From Lucinisca nassula (taxonomy: Eukaryota > Mollusca > Bivalvia > Lucinida > Lucinidae), in the NCBI GenBank assembly GCA_963580285.1, contig OY757011.1, forward strand, positions 160,815,908 to 160,879,907: a stretch of DNA of 64,000 nucleotides, given 5' to 3'. The notes beneath the pieces are model-generated. The model was given only the letters and a program-made list of their open reading frames with translations. It did not search any database and was not told the DNA's origin. Below are positions 31,396-43,164 of the stretch, piece by piece. A program made the translations under genes and the position numbers. Positions within the stretch are counted from its first letter, which is position 1; each line of letters opens with the position of its first letter.

Positions 31396-31565
31396 GCGAG
31401 TCGGCCCATCCATGCTTATAAACCCTATTGGTTTCATTGGGCGGCAGGGATTGAGATGTCATTTCATCTCAATGTCGGGTAAAAGACCCACAAAATTGGA
31501 AGCAACGTCTCTAAAATGACCTAAATAGTGTTGACGGGGACGTTAAACCTCAAATCAAACAAAAC
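31396..31565 (+). mobile_element. SINE-like family S, copy 5, with 11-bp TSD
   Basis: A 5'-truncated copy beginning near CCCATCCATGCTTATAAACC and ending CTCAAATCAAACAAAAC. The direct repeat AATATTTTTCT occurs at 31385-31395 and 31566-31576. Removing it restores a continuous HINE D unit. Confidence 0.85.
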
Positions 31566-31929
31566 AATATTTTTCTATTTTCAACTACGGTAGAGGGTCA
31601 TCTAAGCAACATTACTTCGAAGTTTGAATGAAATTGGCCCAATGGGTACAGGAGGAATTGTCGTTTGAAGATTATGTTTTATTTTTAGCTCTGGCAGCCA
31701 TCTTGTTCAATGGAGTGGAATGAGTTTTAACTATTTTGGTAGGGAGTCACCAAGGCAACATTCCTGTGAAGTTTTAAATCCAATTGGCCCAAGGGTTTAG
31801 AAGGAGTTCGCATTTGAAGCAAATTTACAATGTTTTTTTTTTTTCTATTTTAGCTCTTGTGACCATTTGTTAATCGTTTATGCTATTTTCCTAGAGGGTC
31901 ATCTACACAACATTCCAATGAAGTTTAGA

Positions 31930-32045
31930 AGCCTTCATGCTGAAGTGGTCATGCTACTTGCCTTGTAAACCAGGGGTAGCAGGATCGATCCCGGGCTTCT
32001 CCAGACTTTCAGATGAGTCTTTAAACTGAGTTCCCATCACCATGC
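31930..32045 (+). mobile_element. SINE family W, copy 3 (with B box)
   Basis: It has GTGGTCATGCTACTTGCC (A-box-like) and GGATCGATCCC (B box), then TTCTCCAGACTTTCAGATGA and TCTTTAAACTGAG. It supplies the tRNA-like head missing from the copies at 5366 and 13861. Confidence 0.6.
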
Positions 32046-32099
32046 ATTAAAAAATACACTGTTTTGCCTTTTTTCCATACAAATGTCTGAGTGACCAAA

Positions 32100-33560
32100 T
32101 TTGACCTTGTCGTAAAGCAGGTCAAGGTCAACCAAAGGTCATCATTTAAAAAACTTGGAAGGGCCCCCAAGTCCCCGATGCTGGATACCAAGTTTCAAGG
32201 TCATCGGCCATTCGGTTCCTGAGAAGAAGATTTTTAAACGTTTTTACCAAATATGGGCAATGACCGGTCACAGGTCAAAAATTTTGCATGGGTCGGAAGC
32301 CCTTGTCACAAGGTACCTACATGCAAATATGAAGGCTCTATCTTAAACGGTTCAAACGATATGAGAAAGAAGGTTAAAGGTCAAGGTCACAGGTCAAAAT
32401 TTTTATATGGGTGGAAAGTCCTTGCGACAAGGAACATACATGCCAAATATGAAGACTCTATCTCAAATAGTTCATAAGTTATGATAAAGTAGGTCACATG
32501 TCAAGGTCAAAGTCACAAATCATGTTTGTATACGAATAGGAAGCCTTTTTCCCATGGAAACTACATGCCAAATACGAAGGCCATATCTCAAATGCTTCAA
32601 AATTGTGACAAAGTAGGTCAAAGGTCATGGTCATATGACAACAGTTTTGTATGGGTGGGAAGACCTTTTCACAAGGAACATACATGCCAAATATGAAGGC
32701 ACTAGCTCAAATGGTTCAAAAGTTATAATAAAATAGGACAAATGTCAAGGTAAAGGTCACAGATCATTTTATGTATGAATAGGAAGCCCTTTTCGCAAGG
32801 AACCTACATGTCAAATATGAAGGCTGTATCTCAAATGCTTCAAAAGTTATGACAAAGTAAGTCAAAGGTCAAGATCACGGGTCAAAAGTTTTGAATGGTT
32901 GAGAAAAACTTGTCACAAGGAACATACATGCCAAATATGAAGGCTCTATCCCATATGGTTCAAAAGTTATGATAAAGTAGGTCACAGGTCAAGGTCACAG
33001 ATCAAATCTTTTAATGAGTTGGAAGCTCTTGTCACAAGGAACCTACATGCCAAATATGAAGGCTCTATCTCAAACAGTTCAAAAGTTATGACAAAATAAC
33101 CTACTGATCTACTTTTTGATTTGACATGACCCATATTCGAACTTAACTGAGATATTGTCCAGATGGTCATTCTGAGCAAGTTTTATGATGATTTGACTAA
33201 AACTGTGGCTTCTTAGAGTGTTCAAAACGTTTTTCTATGATTTGACCTGCTGACGTACTTTTTGACCCGACATGACCCATATTCAAACTTGACCCAGATA
33301 TTGTCAAGATGATCATTCTGAGCAAGTTTGATGATGACCGGACCAAAACTGGGGCCTCTAGTGTGTTCTCAAGGTTTTTCAACAATCTGACCTACTGACC
33401 TACTTATTGACCAGACATGACCCATATTCGAAATTAACTGAGATATTGTCAAATGATCATTTTGAGCCAGTTTGATGATGATCGGACCAAAACTGTGGCC
33501 TCTAGTGTGTTCAGAGGGTTTTTTCTATGATTTTACCTACTTTTTGACTCGTGTGACATA
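32100..33560 (+). repeat. AGGTCA-rich tandem array 1
   Basis: 32100-33095 consists of ~120-135 bp units with CACAAGGAACCTACATGCCA, AATATGAAGGCTCTATCTC and GTCAAAGGTCAAGGTCAC. 33095-33560 has about three units of a second ~150 bp core (TTTTTGACTTGACATGACCC, GTTTGATGATGATCGGAC). No ORF. Confidence 0.75.
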
Positions 33561-33574
33561 GTGCATTTTTACAT

Positions 33575-33800
33575 CTTCAAAACGGCTATTTTTTCTGATG
33601 AAAGTCCGTGATATTTTTTTCTTATTTATACTGCAAACATAGCTTGAGAGTGCTCGTCAGAACCGCCTCATTTAGGCGGTCCTTACGAGTGCCCATAACT
33701 TATGTCTCGGAACAGAAATAAGAAAAATAATGTATACCCACGTTAACCCCAGTTTTCTCTATATAGTGGGGTGTTTATTTCAAAGACTTGTTCACCTGAT
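33575..33800. mobile_element. MITE family Y, subfamily 2, copy 1
   Basis: Central palindrome GTGCTCGTCAGAACCGCCTC / GGCGGTCCTTACGAGTGCCC. The flanks ATTTTTTCTGATGAAA (left) and TTTCTCTATATAGTGGGG (right) match 59655-59896 rather than the typical Y ends. Confidence 0.65.
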
Positions 33801-33979
33801 GCAATAGAAATATATTGATATACTGCTTTTCTTAACTCTTTCATTCCTGTAGACATGTCTACCAATGCATATTGCTTATATCCAGATGATCATAATGTCC
33901 AGTCTTATATTTATCATACTGCCATTCTGTAATTGTTTTAGGCTCAACTCCCATTCTACAAGAACGTACATGTCCATTA

Positions 33980-34359
33980 GGCCTAAAAATAGCTGTGTTT
34001 CCGCTAACCCGACCGGCTCTGAATTTTTGTGCCGACCCTGCAATTTTATGGCCTTCCAGAAAAAAATAAAAAGGTTTTCTTACCTGCCGACCTTAATATT
34101 TTCTAGCACTTTTGATAAAATATCATAAAACTGTCAAAAAAGTAAAACTAATACTTAAAATCATATTCTTGTGCTTCCTTGATGCGCTAAACCCCATAAT
34201 TTGAATGTTTTCTGGTAATATGGCTGGAATTAAGCCATTTTAAAGAGTTTTGCTCTTTTTCCATCAAATAAAAAGTTGACAAAAAATAAACAGTTTAATC
34301 GACCTTTTGACCCATCAGTTTTTTCGGCATGTTAGCGAAACACAGCTATTTTTTAGGCC
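33980..34359. mobile_element. TIR MITE with TTA target site
   Basis: The ends GGCCTAAAAATAGCTGTGTT and AACACAGCTATTTTTTAGGCC-type inverse are inverted over about 28 bp (through TCCGCTAAC / GTTAGCGAA). TTA lies on both sides, as in PIF/Harbinger-derived MITEs. The interior also has an inverted GCCGACC pair. Non-coding. Confidence 0.75.
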
Positions 34360-34448
34360 TTAGTCCATGGAAACTCTGGGTGAATAGGTTGAAGGGTAGA
34401 AGCCGTAAGTTAATGTTTTAGCAAAGAAGTTTTTCACCCTAAAATATA

Positions 34449-35101
34449 CAGTGAAATTTCATCAACGATCATTTCTGTTAAGCATCCACCTCTTTTCAGC
34501 AACCACAATCATTTCACAATATATTTAAGGGGAATGGGTACACCTTCAGGGGAGGCAACTCCTGCAAAAGTATTTTTGTCTCCCATGTCAATAGAGCTCA
34601 ACTCTTAAAGGAAAGCGTTTGCTCCTGAGGCTTCAATTCTTTCCTTTATGAGTTTATCCCTTTTTCCGTGAGACAGAGCTAAAAAGAAAAGCGAACAGGA
34701 AGTTCCGAAAGTTGCCTCCCTTAGAAAATGGCGAAAAAATATGCAAGGTGTTCCCATTCCCCTTAAACTATTCTGAGGAGCCACCTCTCCCCTCCGTGTA
34801 GCAGTCGCTTTACTTAACCTAAATTCCCTCTATTAAACGGCCACATTTAACTTAATAGCCAAACATTGGAACTAAAATAGAAAAAAAATCTATTTACATT
34901 CAAAATTAGCATTATGATATCAGTATGCATATCATATAAATAAATGCCAACTAGAAAATTATGGAATATTTCCATATTTTACTTTTTTTATTCGTTTATG
35001 TTGAGTCTCCTCAAATATCAACTCAGCTGAACAGCCACCTCCTCCAAGCAGCCATTTTTAGAGTTTTCCCGGGGTGTCTGTCAGACGGAGGTTGCACTAT
35101 A
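34449..35101. mobile_element. Mariner-like MITE interrupted by a TTAA MITE
   Basis: The left TACAGTGAAATTTCATCAAC and right GACGGAGGTTGCACTATA are imperfect inverted ends. The interior resumes after 34766 with CAGCCACCTCC-type blocks. The right terminus is less certain. Confidence 0.5.
34525..34766. mobile_element. TTAA-type MITE, copy 2 (nested)
   Basis: TTAAGGGGAATGGGTACACC at left and GGTGTTCCCATTCCCCTTAA at right, so TTAA flanks both termini. This is the piggyBac-type target. The inner GGAAAGCG ... TTTCCTTTATGAG palindrome is imperfect. Confidence 0.8.
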
Positions 35102-35685
35102 TTTTGTGCATATATTTCCTTAAAACCGTTGGCGTTAGGTTTAATTTCGAAAGAAACGAAGACAAAGTGACGGAAACCGACCTTCGAATACGCGGAAATT
35201 GCGAAATAGTGACTTTCTGACTAGATTACATTTGTTTATTACTCCTGTGGGAAACAATTAGATGACAGATTTTCTTAAGCATCGTACAATTGCTTTTTTT
35301 CTCATAAACATTCTCAGAGAATTTCCTATAGCAATATACATCGATATAGAAACTAACCTACATTCTTCAATGGCTAGATCACCTTTTTTAAACCCATTTT
35401 GTACCGGAAACTCCAAACGGGTACCCGGGCAAACAGTGCAGGTCCAAATCCGACGCCGCAGAACGCGGAGTTTGATCAGGACCTCCACTGTTTGCTTAAA
35501 GTTAAGCCATTTTCCAAATAAATTTTGAAGAAAACACAACCTGACACCCATAAATTTTGAAATGGACTCCTGCTATATATAAGGAGGAAGATTCCATTTG
35601 GTAGAAAAAAAAAATAAGCGTAAAATTTCCGAGTTATGGGTAGTTCGAGTCATAGAGGGTAAATCATAGCGCTATGTCATGAGAC
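35102..35685. other. Hairpin H and repeat debris
   Basis: 35430-35500 is hairpin family H (GCAAACAGTGCAGGTCC ... GGACCTCCACTGTTTGC). 35540-35625 matches the repeat adjoining EF-hand exon 2. 35102-35420 shows nothing clear. Confidence 0.45.
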
Positions 35686-36064
35686 TATAAGAATCTGATA
35701 TGGGGTTCTATTGTAGATGGGCGTTTCCAACCCGAGGGATGACCGTGCTGAGCGGAACCGAGGCTATGCCGAGGTTCCGCTCAGCACGGTCATCCCAAGG
35801 GTTGGAAACGCCCATCTACAACAGAACCCCATATTGGATTCTTTTTCTTGCACAACACCTCCGGCTAGTTTTGACAGCTCGCACATGTATATTGTTTACA
35901 AAATAAAAGTAGTGCGGAAGTAGTTCCGGCAGTTGAATAGAATTGAAGCGCATTTATGTTAGTTGCCTGGGTCGGAACACCAGGGTCAGAACATAAATCA
36001 GAACATAAATTTCTATCCCAGGGTAAAATCACGGATTTCCTTGTCTGGTGTGCAAGAAATAATA
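35686..36064. mobile_element. P-family hairpin transposon, copy 2
   Basis: Nearly identical to the copy at 29012-29374, including the ~70-bp-arm hairpin. It has a small CAGAACATAAAT duplication near 35990. The high identity implies recent movement or gene conversion. Confidence 0.85.
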
Positions 36065-36083
36065 AGAATAATTAAGAGATATA

Positions 36084-36610
36084 CAGTGAAACTTCGATGG
36101 CTCGAACACCGATGGCCCGTTAACTGTGGATGTTTCAAACTTGTTATTGAGCCCCTAGGAGCTCGAGGTAACAAATACATAGGGGTATTTTGGGTGTTTC
36201 TTTTTTTCTGAAATAAAATATGTGTGCACTCATTAGATCGCCTCGGTGAGGCGATTCTAATGAATACGCACAACACATGTGTCCCGCTACCTTTTATAAC
36301 CCTCTTTCTGTTTTTTTTTTTTTTTTTTTTGTTTTGTTTTGTTTTGTTTGTATATATATATGTATATTTTTGAGGGCCTCATGGAAGATTAGCCATAATG
36401 CTCATGGAAGATTTGCCATAATGCTAAATGTTTAACCCTCGTTAAATAAAGCCTTTACTTACTTTACTTACTTACTTACATCTGCATGTTATAGAATATC
36501 AAAAAGATATACCTGAGTTATTCTGACCTTGTGCAATGAAGAACTCTCAGTGGCTCGAACTACCCCTGTCTCGTGGTCCAAAAACTGTTCGAGCAATTAA
36601 AGTTAGACTG
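36084..36610. mobile_element. MITE family X, copy 3, with nested insert
   Basis: Left CAGTGAAACTTCGATGGCTC, right GAGCAATTAAAGTTAGACTG, flanked by TA. The palindrome is at 36215-36280. The poly-T and LINE-like tail at 36299-36485 splits it. Confidence 0.75.
36299..36485 (+). mobile_element. Retroelement 3' tail with (TTAC)n
   Basis: After a T/GTTTT run, the block AACCCTCGTTAAATAAAGCC is followed by (TTAC)n. This is the usual form of a LINE or LINE-dependent SINE 3' end. GGAAGATTAGCCATAATGCT is tandemly repeated once. Confidence 0.55.
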
Positions 36611-36619
36611 TATTTGATT

Positions 36620-36856
36620 TTCTTTAAATTAAAGGTAAGCTGTACGCACACTTATTAGAATCGACACATCGGGGCGATTAAATCTAATGGGTACACATAA
36701 TATTCTCTTTCAAGATAAAGAAAGGAAATTCCACCCGAATGATCCCAATATATTAATATATGGAGTTAAGGGAACCTATTCCTAGGGACCCAAGGGCGAG
36801 TTCGAATTTGCCATGGTTAACTAGCCATCGGGGTTCTCGTCAATGAAACTTCGCTG
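36620..36856. mobile_element. MITE family X, copy 4 (right part)
   Basis: It carries the palindrome (ATTAGAATCGACACATCGGG), the GATAAAGAAAGG region and the right end GAAACTTCGCTG with TA. The left terminus is lacking. Confidence 0.6.
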
Positions 36857-37235
36857 TATGTGTGAGTCCAAAGTTTATGTATTGTCCTTTTTATGTATGC
36901 TTCGAAGATATTGTGGATGATCGCAGGAGCCCTTCATTAAATTTCTATCACATTTAAGAATGAGGGTAACACTCATTCAACGGTTTCTTTCATGATTCTT
37001 AAATGACATTTCTCGGATGATAATTTGTCATATTTATCTTCCCCTAAAGCCTCGTTAGAACCATCGCATACAGAGTTCCCACAACTGATATATTGAGACA
37101 AGAAATCATTATGATCTCTCCCAAACAAACCCCCAAACTCAAATGAGCACCCATGTGGACTCTGTGGCCTTTCTTGAAGTGGATTGGAACGGGGCATGGA
37201 CATTCACCCTCGACTGAATGCATCTTATCCTAAAC
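36857..37235. other. No feature seen
   Basis: Low-copy sequence with no repeat ends or splice-bounded exon supported. Confidence 0.3.
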
Positions 37236-37254
37236 ACACAGTCACACACACACA

Positions 37255-37285
<31 letters not shown>

Positions 37286-37304
37286 GCGCGCACGCACGCA
37301 CACA

Positions 37305-37336
<32 letters not shown>

Positions 37337-37337
37337 C
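37236..37337. repeat. (CACG)n microsatellite
   Basis: About 100 bp of CACG/CACACG units with a CGCGCGCG core, a potential Z-DNA tract. Arg/Ala/Cys- or His/Thr-rich frames across it are artefacts. Confidence 0.95.
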
Positions 37338-37344
37338 ATTTGAA

Positions 37345-38530
37345 AAATTGGTCGAACGATTACTTTGAACTCGTACGAACAAAATTTCGGCGAATTTTTT
37401 GCATGCTCAAAGGGACCATTTGGGTCCGCTGTTTTGAATTTTGAGACCCTCTTGCCCAATTTCACATCAATATTTACCGCAGCTAAACAATTCAGATCAA
37501 TCCGTCTTGTGATTACTGATAACTCGTTCCGGACAAAATGTAAGCAGAGAGACTTATAATAATAATAATAATGATGATCATGATAATAATAATTATAAGA
37601 GATTATTATAATCTACCGATTATAAAGTTTCCCAAACGAACCCCAATACACAAATGAGTACCATGTGGAGTCTGTTGTTGCGACATTAGACCTTTTACGA
37701 AGTGAAGGGGGTAGGTCTTGGTCCCGGCGAACCCCATGTTGGTATCACTGAATGCATCTTATTATAAGGAACAAGAATATGTATGGTTTAGGGTGGGGAT
37801 AGGAATGGTTTCTGAGATATTAGGCATTTTTATGAAGTGGAGGGTCGGGGATTTGCCCCGGTGGACCACGTGACCCTCAGGTTGGTATGATTAAATGCGT
37901 CTTATCATAAGAAACAATCATATATGTGGTTTTAGGGTGGGGACCGAATGGTTTCTGCGATATTAGGCCTTTTATGAAGTGGAAGGTGTGGGGCATTGCA
38001 ACCGGGGATCCTCAGGTTGGTGCCATTGAATGCGTCCTATCATAAGTAACAGGAATACATATGGTTTAGGCGCAAGGATCTGAGCGGTTTTGAGATATTA
38101 GGCCTTTTATGAAGTGAAGGGGTAGGGAATGACCCCGGCGCACCCTGGGGGGACCCCGAGTCACTGAATGTACCTTATCATAAGGCACAAGAATATATAC
38201 GGTTTAGGGGCGGGGATCTAAACGGTTTCTGAGATATTAGGGCTTTTATGAAATGGAGGGGTGGGGGGGGGGACAAGACACCGGCGCTCCCCGGTGGACC
38301 CTTTGATACCACTTGCAAAACGTTTCATCAATGCAAAGTTTCAGGCAAAATCCGTCGGGCGGCTACTGAGATCTCCTACGGACAAAATTTGGGCTGATTT
38401 TCGCATGCCTTCGGGGCACCGTTTGGCTCCTCTTCACAACTTCATATCCATATCTATCATATCCTAAAAACTCAGAACAATCTGTCTAGTGGTTACTTAG
38501 AACTCGTCCGGACGAAATTTGGACGGAAAG
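37345..38530 (+). repeat. Tandem array G, block 1
   Basis: Units of ~125-140 bp with CCTTTTATGAAGTGGAGG, CACTGAATGCATCTTATC and GGTTTAGG(G)TGGGGATC. They are bordered by an end block (CGTCCGGACGAAATTTGG and CCATTTGGGTCCGC) at 37345-37560 and again at 38330-38530. Confidence 0.7.
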
Positions 38531-38551
38531 AAAAAATATAATAATAATTTG

Positions 38552-38822
38552 TTTGTTTGTTTGAACTGATGTTTTACGTCCCCGTCAACACTATTTAGGT
38601 CATTTTGGAGACGTTGCTTCCTATTTTGTGGGACTTTTACCCGACATTGAGATGAAATGACACCTCAATCACTACCGCCAAAACAAACCAAAAGGGTTAA
38701 TTTGTAGAGACTCGCACCACTTTGCCTTGGCAGGCTTAGACCGCTAAGCGGTTTACCGGTACTCATTCAGCTCTGCGTGGAAGCATCATGCAGCCCAATC
38801 TATTTTTAAGCCCCGATGGACC
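38552..38822 (-). mobile_element. SINE-like family S, copy 6
   Basis: A tail-first copy (GTTTGTTTGTTTGAACTGATG) through TTTTTAAGCCCCGATGG. It is followed by a G13 run. Confidence 0.75.
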
Positions 38823-38879
38823 GGGGGGGGGGGGGTGTGGAAGGTATAATAATAATGATAATAACTAGATCCTGCAGTC

Positions 38880-39560
38880 GATGGTATACCATGGCAAATA
38901 CCCGCTTTTTCTATGACTGACATTAAAGGTATGGCAAAGTCCTACTTTTTGACCTTTAAGCCTGGGGCCATATTGGGGTCAAGGTCACACGAAAAGTATT
39001 CTAATATGTTCTTCATTCTAAGGGCTATCCAATAATCACGTTTTGGAAGTGCAATCCAACCAGTTTAGAAGATATGATAAAGTCCTATTTTTTATCTTTG
39101 AGCCTGGGGCCATGTTGGGGTCAAGGTCACACGAAAAGTATTCCAATATGTTCTTCATTCTAAGGGCTATCCAATAATCAAGTTTTGGAAGTGCAATCCC
39201 AACAGTTTAGAAGATATGATAATGTCCTACTTTTTGACCTTTGACCCTGGGGCCATGTTGGGGTCAAGGTCACACGAAATGTATTCCAATATTTTCTACA
39301 TTCCAAGGGCTATCCAATAATTAAGTTTCGGAAGTACAAACCCAACAGTTTAGAAGATATGAAAAAGTCCTACTTTCTGACATTTGACCTTGGGGCCATA
39401 TTGGGGTCAAGGTCACAAAAAAGTTACCCACTGCCATCTACATACCATGTACTATCCACATGCAAAGTTTCAAAAGTGTAACTTCAGTGGTTGCAGAGGA
39501 GATCCATTTACAAGAAACGTGACGGACAGACAGACGGACGTTCTCACAAATGGATACTTA
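38880..39560 (+). repeat. Tandem array F (~145 bp units)
   Basis: Four units with AAAGTCCTACTTTTTGACC, GGGGCCATATTGGGGTCAAG and GGGCTATCCAATAATCA. It ends in GACGGACAGACAGACGGACG, the type of tract seen near HINE 3' ends. Confidence 0.75.
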
Positions 39561-39716
39561 TGTGGCTATTTTGAGCAAGATTGATACTTAGGTGGCTAAT
39601 TTTAACCACATAACAGACCTTTTATGTGTCTAACGGAATAAATCGCACTTTCTCTCATTGACTTACATTGATTCTGTCCAAGTTCATAGCCACCTATCTA
39701 TCCATTTGTGTGTACG

Positions 39717-39758
39717 AACAGACAGACAGACAGACAGACGGACGGACAGACGGACTGA
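39717..39758. repeat. (ACAG)n/(ACGG)n tetranucleotide tract
   Basis: GACAGACAGACAGACAGACG followed by GACGGACAG units. The flanks are inverted relative to 39535-39590 (ACAAATGGATAC / TATCCATTTGTG). Confidence 0.85.
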
Positions 39759-39859
39759 CGACCACTCAGCTCTGGTACGAAAACAATATACCCGATTTTT
39801 CTTCGAAAAAGCGGGAATATTAATAATAATAATAGTCTACCAATTATAAAGTCTCCCAA

Positions 39860-41570
39860 TGAAACCCTATACCCAAATGACCACCGTTGTGTTTCTGTGA
39901 TATTAGACCTTTATGAATTGAAGTGGTGGGGCATGGCCCGTTGGACCTTGGTATGATATCACTGAATGCATCTTATCATACGTAACAAGAACATGTATGG
40001 TTTAGGGTCGGGGATCTGACTGGTTTCTGAGATATTAGGTATTTTATGAAGGAGATTGGTTGGGCATGGCACCGGCGCAACCCGGGGATCACCAGATTGG
40101 CGTCATAAGGAACAAGAATATATATGGTTTAGGGTGGCGATTTGAATGGTGTTTGAGATATAGGCCTTTTATTAAGTGGAGGGGATGGGGAATGGCCCCG
40201 ACGCACCCAACGGATGCTTTGAAACCCTCAAATGAATCTGTCTTATCATAAGAAACAAGAATATGTATGGTTAAGTGGTTTGGGATCTGAAAGGTTTCTG
40301 GGATATTACGCCTTTTATGAAGATGAAGGCGTGGGACATGATCACAGCTTATTCCGGGGATCACAAGGTTGGTTTCAACTGTTTGCGTCTTATCAGATAA
40401 AAACATGAATATACATGGTTTAGGGGTAGAAATCTGAGTGGTTTCTGAGACATTAGGCCCTTTATGAAGCAGGTGTGTGTGTGTGTGTTGGGGGGCGTTG
40501 GGCAAGGCCTAGACTCAACCCGGGGGTGCTTTGAAACCCTTGACTAAATCTGTCTTATCATAAAAAGCAAAATTTTATATATGGTTTAGGAGTGGGGGAT
40601 CTGAACGGTTTCTGAGTTATTAGGCCTTTATGAAGTAAATGGGGTGGTACATAGCCACAGCGCATCCCTGGGGTCCCCAGGTTGATGTCACTGAATACGT
40701 CGTATCGTTAGGTTTATGGGAGGGATCTGAACGGTTTCTGAGACATTAAGCCTTTTATGAAGTATGGCCCTGGCGCAACCTGAGAGACCCCCAGGTTGGT
40801 GTCACTGAATGCATCTTATCATAAGGCACAATAATATATATGGCTTAGTGGGTGGGATCTGACTGGTTTCAGAGACATTAACCATTTTATGAAGTGAATG
40901 GGTGGGACATGGTCCCGGTGCACCCCGGGGGACTCCTGGTTGGTGTCACCGATTGTCTCTTATCATATGGAACAAGAATATATATATGGTTTAGGGGAGG
41001 GGATCTGAATGGTTTTTGAGCTATCAGGTCGTTTATGAAGTGGGTGGGACAAGCCACCGGCGCACCCCTGGGAACGCTGTGATATCCTGTTGCAAAACTT
41101 CATATTGATATCTATTATATCCCTCAAATTTCAGAAAAATCCGTCTTGCGGTTACTCAGAACTCGTCCGGACAAAATTTTGGCGGATTTTGCATGCCCTC
41201 AGGGGACCTTTTGGGTCCGCGAATTTGAGTTTTGAAACACTCTTGCAGAACTTTATATCCATAGCAATGATATCCCAAACTTTCAGAACGATATCCGCCC
41301 AGTGGTCCCTGAGAGCTCGCACGGACAAAGGTTGGGCGGAAAATAGGAAAAAAGAAGTACATGTATAAGGATTAACTGAGCACCCATGTGGACTCCTGTT
41401 TCTGAGGCATTATGCCTTTTATGAAGTGAAGGGGGTGGGGCATGCCCCTGCGGACTCTGTGTTGGTATCACTGAATGCATCTTATCATAAGGAAAAAGAA
41501 TATATACGGTTTAGTGGTAGTGTCTGAATGATTTCCGAGATATAAGGCCGATGGAAGTGTGAGGAGCTCT
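39860..41570 (+). repeat. Tandem array G, block 2
   Basis: About ten ~130 bp units of the same core as 37.6-38.3 kb. At 41090-41350 they are followed by the CGTCCGGACAAAATTTTGG end block, then one further unit (41380-41550). Weak open frames are unit translations. Confidence 0.7.
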
Positions 41571-41625
41571 TATAGGACGCCATTTCGAAATTTAGGAGTG
41601 TCAGGTTGTGTTATATTCAAACTGA

Positions 41626-41965
41626 TTGGGTTTACGGCCCTTTCAAGATCAATTCACTTATTTTAAACCGATAGCTAATTAGATGTAACGGAAACCGGAG
41701 TTACCGGAGAAAAGTGATTGATTGTTCCGCGGGTTTAACGACGCGTCAACCCGTGGGGGTCATTCTGTATCGTCTCCCAGAGAAAGGGAGAAAAGAGATA
41801 GAAGAGACGGTAGAGGAGATGGAAGTGCGGGACAGAGGAGAAGAGACAAATGAATGAAAGTGTAGAAACAGAAGAAACTGGAGAAAAACCATCTGACTTT
41901 CCATTGCAGAACTTGGCATCTGTTGGAGAACGTGGGCCTCTAGCTCGCTACAGTTTCATTGAACG
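41626..41965 (-). mobile_element. SINE-like family T, copy 3, split
   Basis: The complement of GGGTTTACGGCCC at left is the SINE 3' block, and GGGCCTCTAGCTCGCTAC at right is its head. About 150 bp, including a purine-rich tract (41776-41870), is inserted in the middle. Confidence 0.6.
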
Positions 41966-42407
41966 CGTTAAGCAGATAAGGACAATAACATAATGGACAA
42001 CAGTGGAGAAGCAAATTAAACATGCATTTATAAATATACATCAAAATATTGTATGCTCATTTGTACTTTTTATGTCGAGATTCCAAAAGGAACCTGCATT
42101 ATGATTATAACATATAATTCGCATATTTGTACAGGCATATAATAATCATTTCTTATTATACAAACGTATATACATGTATATATGCACATGCACCATTCGT
42201 TTCAACACAAAAAAAAATAAATAAATAAAATAAAAAAAATGAATACAAAAAAATAAATAAAATAAATAAAGGTATGTGGACGCTGGTCAGCTAGCTGGTA
42301 CCGGGTTGTGTCAGCTCCTACCTAGGTAGACGCCAATTCCCTTTTATCTCACATACAATATCTTTAGCGTCTTCTTCTCCTTTTGAAGGGGTGAATTAAC
42401 TCGCTAT
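41966..42407. other. AT-rich and A-rich spacer
   Basis: 42210-42272 is an A/AAAT-rich run. No gene or bounded repeat is supported. Confidence 0.4.
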
Positions 42408-43164
42408 CAGTCCAATTTCAATGGGTCGAAAAACTTTGGAACTTTGAAAATCTGTTGGAAAGTTCGAATCACAGGATTAATCAAAGCGCCTTTTCAGGCA
42501 AAATGGGGATGATTTAGGGGATAACGGTATTGAAAAATGCCATCTGGGGAGTTAAATCGGCGGTTTTACGGTCGGAAATTTCGTTTTACGCGACGCGCTA
42601 GTGGAACCGTAAACTAGCGGAGCCGTAAAACGGAATTAGCAACCGTAAAACCGCCGATTTAGCTCCCCAAAAGACAATTTTACAACACTTATTCCCAATC
42701 TAATGCACTTATTCCGTTGTTTTGTTAAAAATTGTACTATTTTGCTCAAAGTGGCAAGCGCTGTGAGGCTTCGTAAAACCAATTGCTACACAATGAAAAG
42801 CGAAGTTACATCATGGCGTCGGGTATATACCCGACGCCATGATGTAACTTCGCTTTTAATTGTCGCAAATTTTGACGTTATCCAATCAAACGTTGCGCTA
42901 CATACGCAAGTGTATGAGAATTAGGGATATGTTCCAAAGGTAAACAATGTATGGTGTGTGTAATCATTAGAATAGCATCATCATCGAGGCGATTCTAATG
43001 AGTACCCTCAAAATCCATTTTCAAATTTTGAAGATAAAATAAGAAAAACATCCCTAAATTTTACTATATACATACAGGGGATCATTTCCATAGGGACTCA
43101 ATAACACGTTCGAATCACCCATGGTAAATGAGCCATCGGTGCTCGAGTTATTGAAGCTTCACTG
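42408..43164. mobile_element. MITE family X, copy 5, with two nested palindromes
   Basis: Left CAGTCCAATTTCAATGGGTC, right GTTATTGAAGCTTCACTG; TA on both sides. 42545-42672 is a hairpin (arms GGAGTTAAATCGGCGGTTTT / AAAACCGCCGATTTAGCTCC). 42791-42862 is a second, almost loop-free palindrome. The family's own palindrome is at about 42953-43010. Confidence 0.7.
42791..42862. repeat. Loop-free palindrome (72 bp, one mismatch)
   Basis: Positions 42796-42857 are a perfect 62-bp palindrome centred on GGGTATATACCC, with arms reading AAAAGCGAAGTTACATCATG inward. The extension to 42791-42862 has one mismatch. Confidence 0.95.

Larger units (their letters stand above)
31181..32099 (+). mobile_element. 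HINE-like element D (~200 bp core)
   Basis: It follows a poly-A/CAA run (31149-31180). The 5' module CAAGAGGGCCCAGAGGGCCC then GCTCACCTG is the same design as the A/B elements. The core units (AGCCATCTTGTTCA, CCTGTGAAGTTTGAATC, GGTTTAGGAGGAGTTC) are different. It contains SINE S5 and SINE W3. No 3' stem-loop recognised. Confidence 0.6.

Noticed and set aside
37139..37465. Open frames with Arg/Ala/Cys or His/Thr repeats
   Set aside because: They are translations of the (CACG)n microsatellite in several frames at once.
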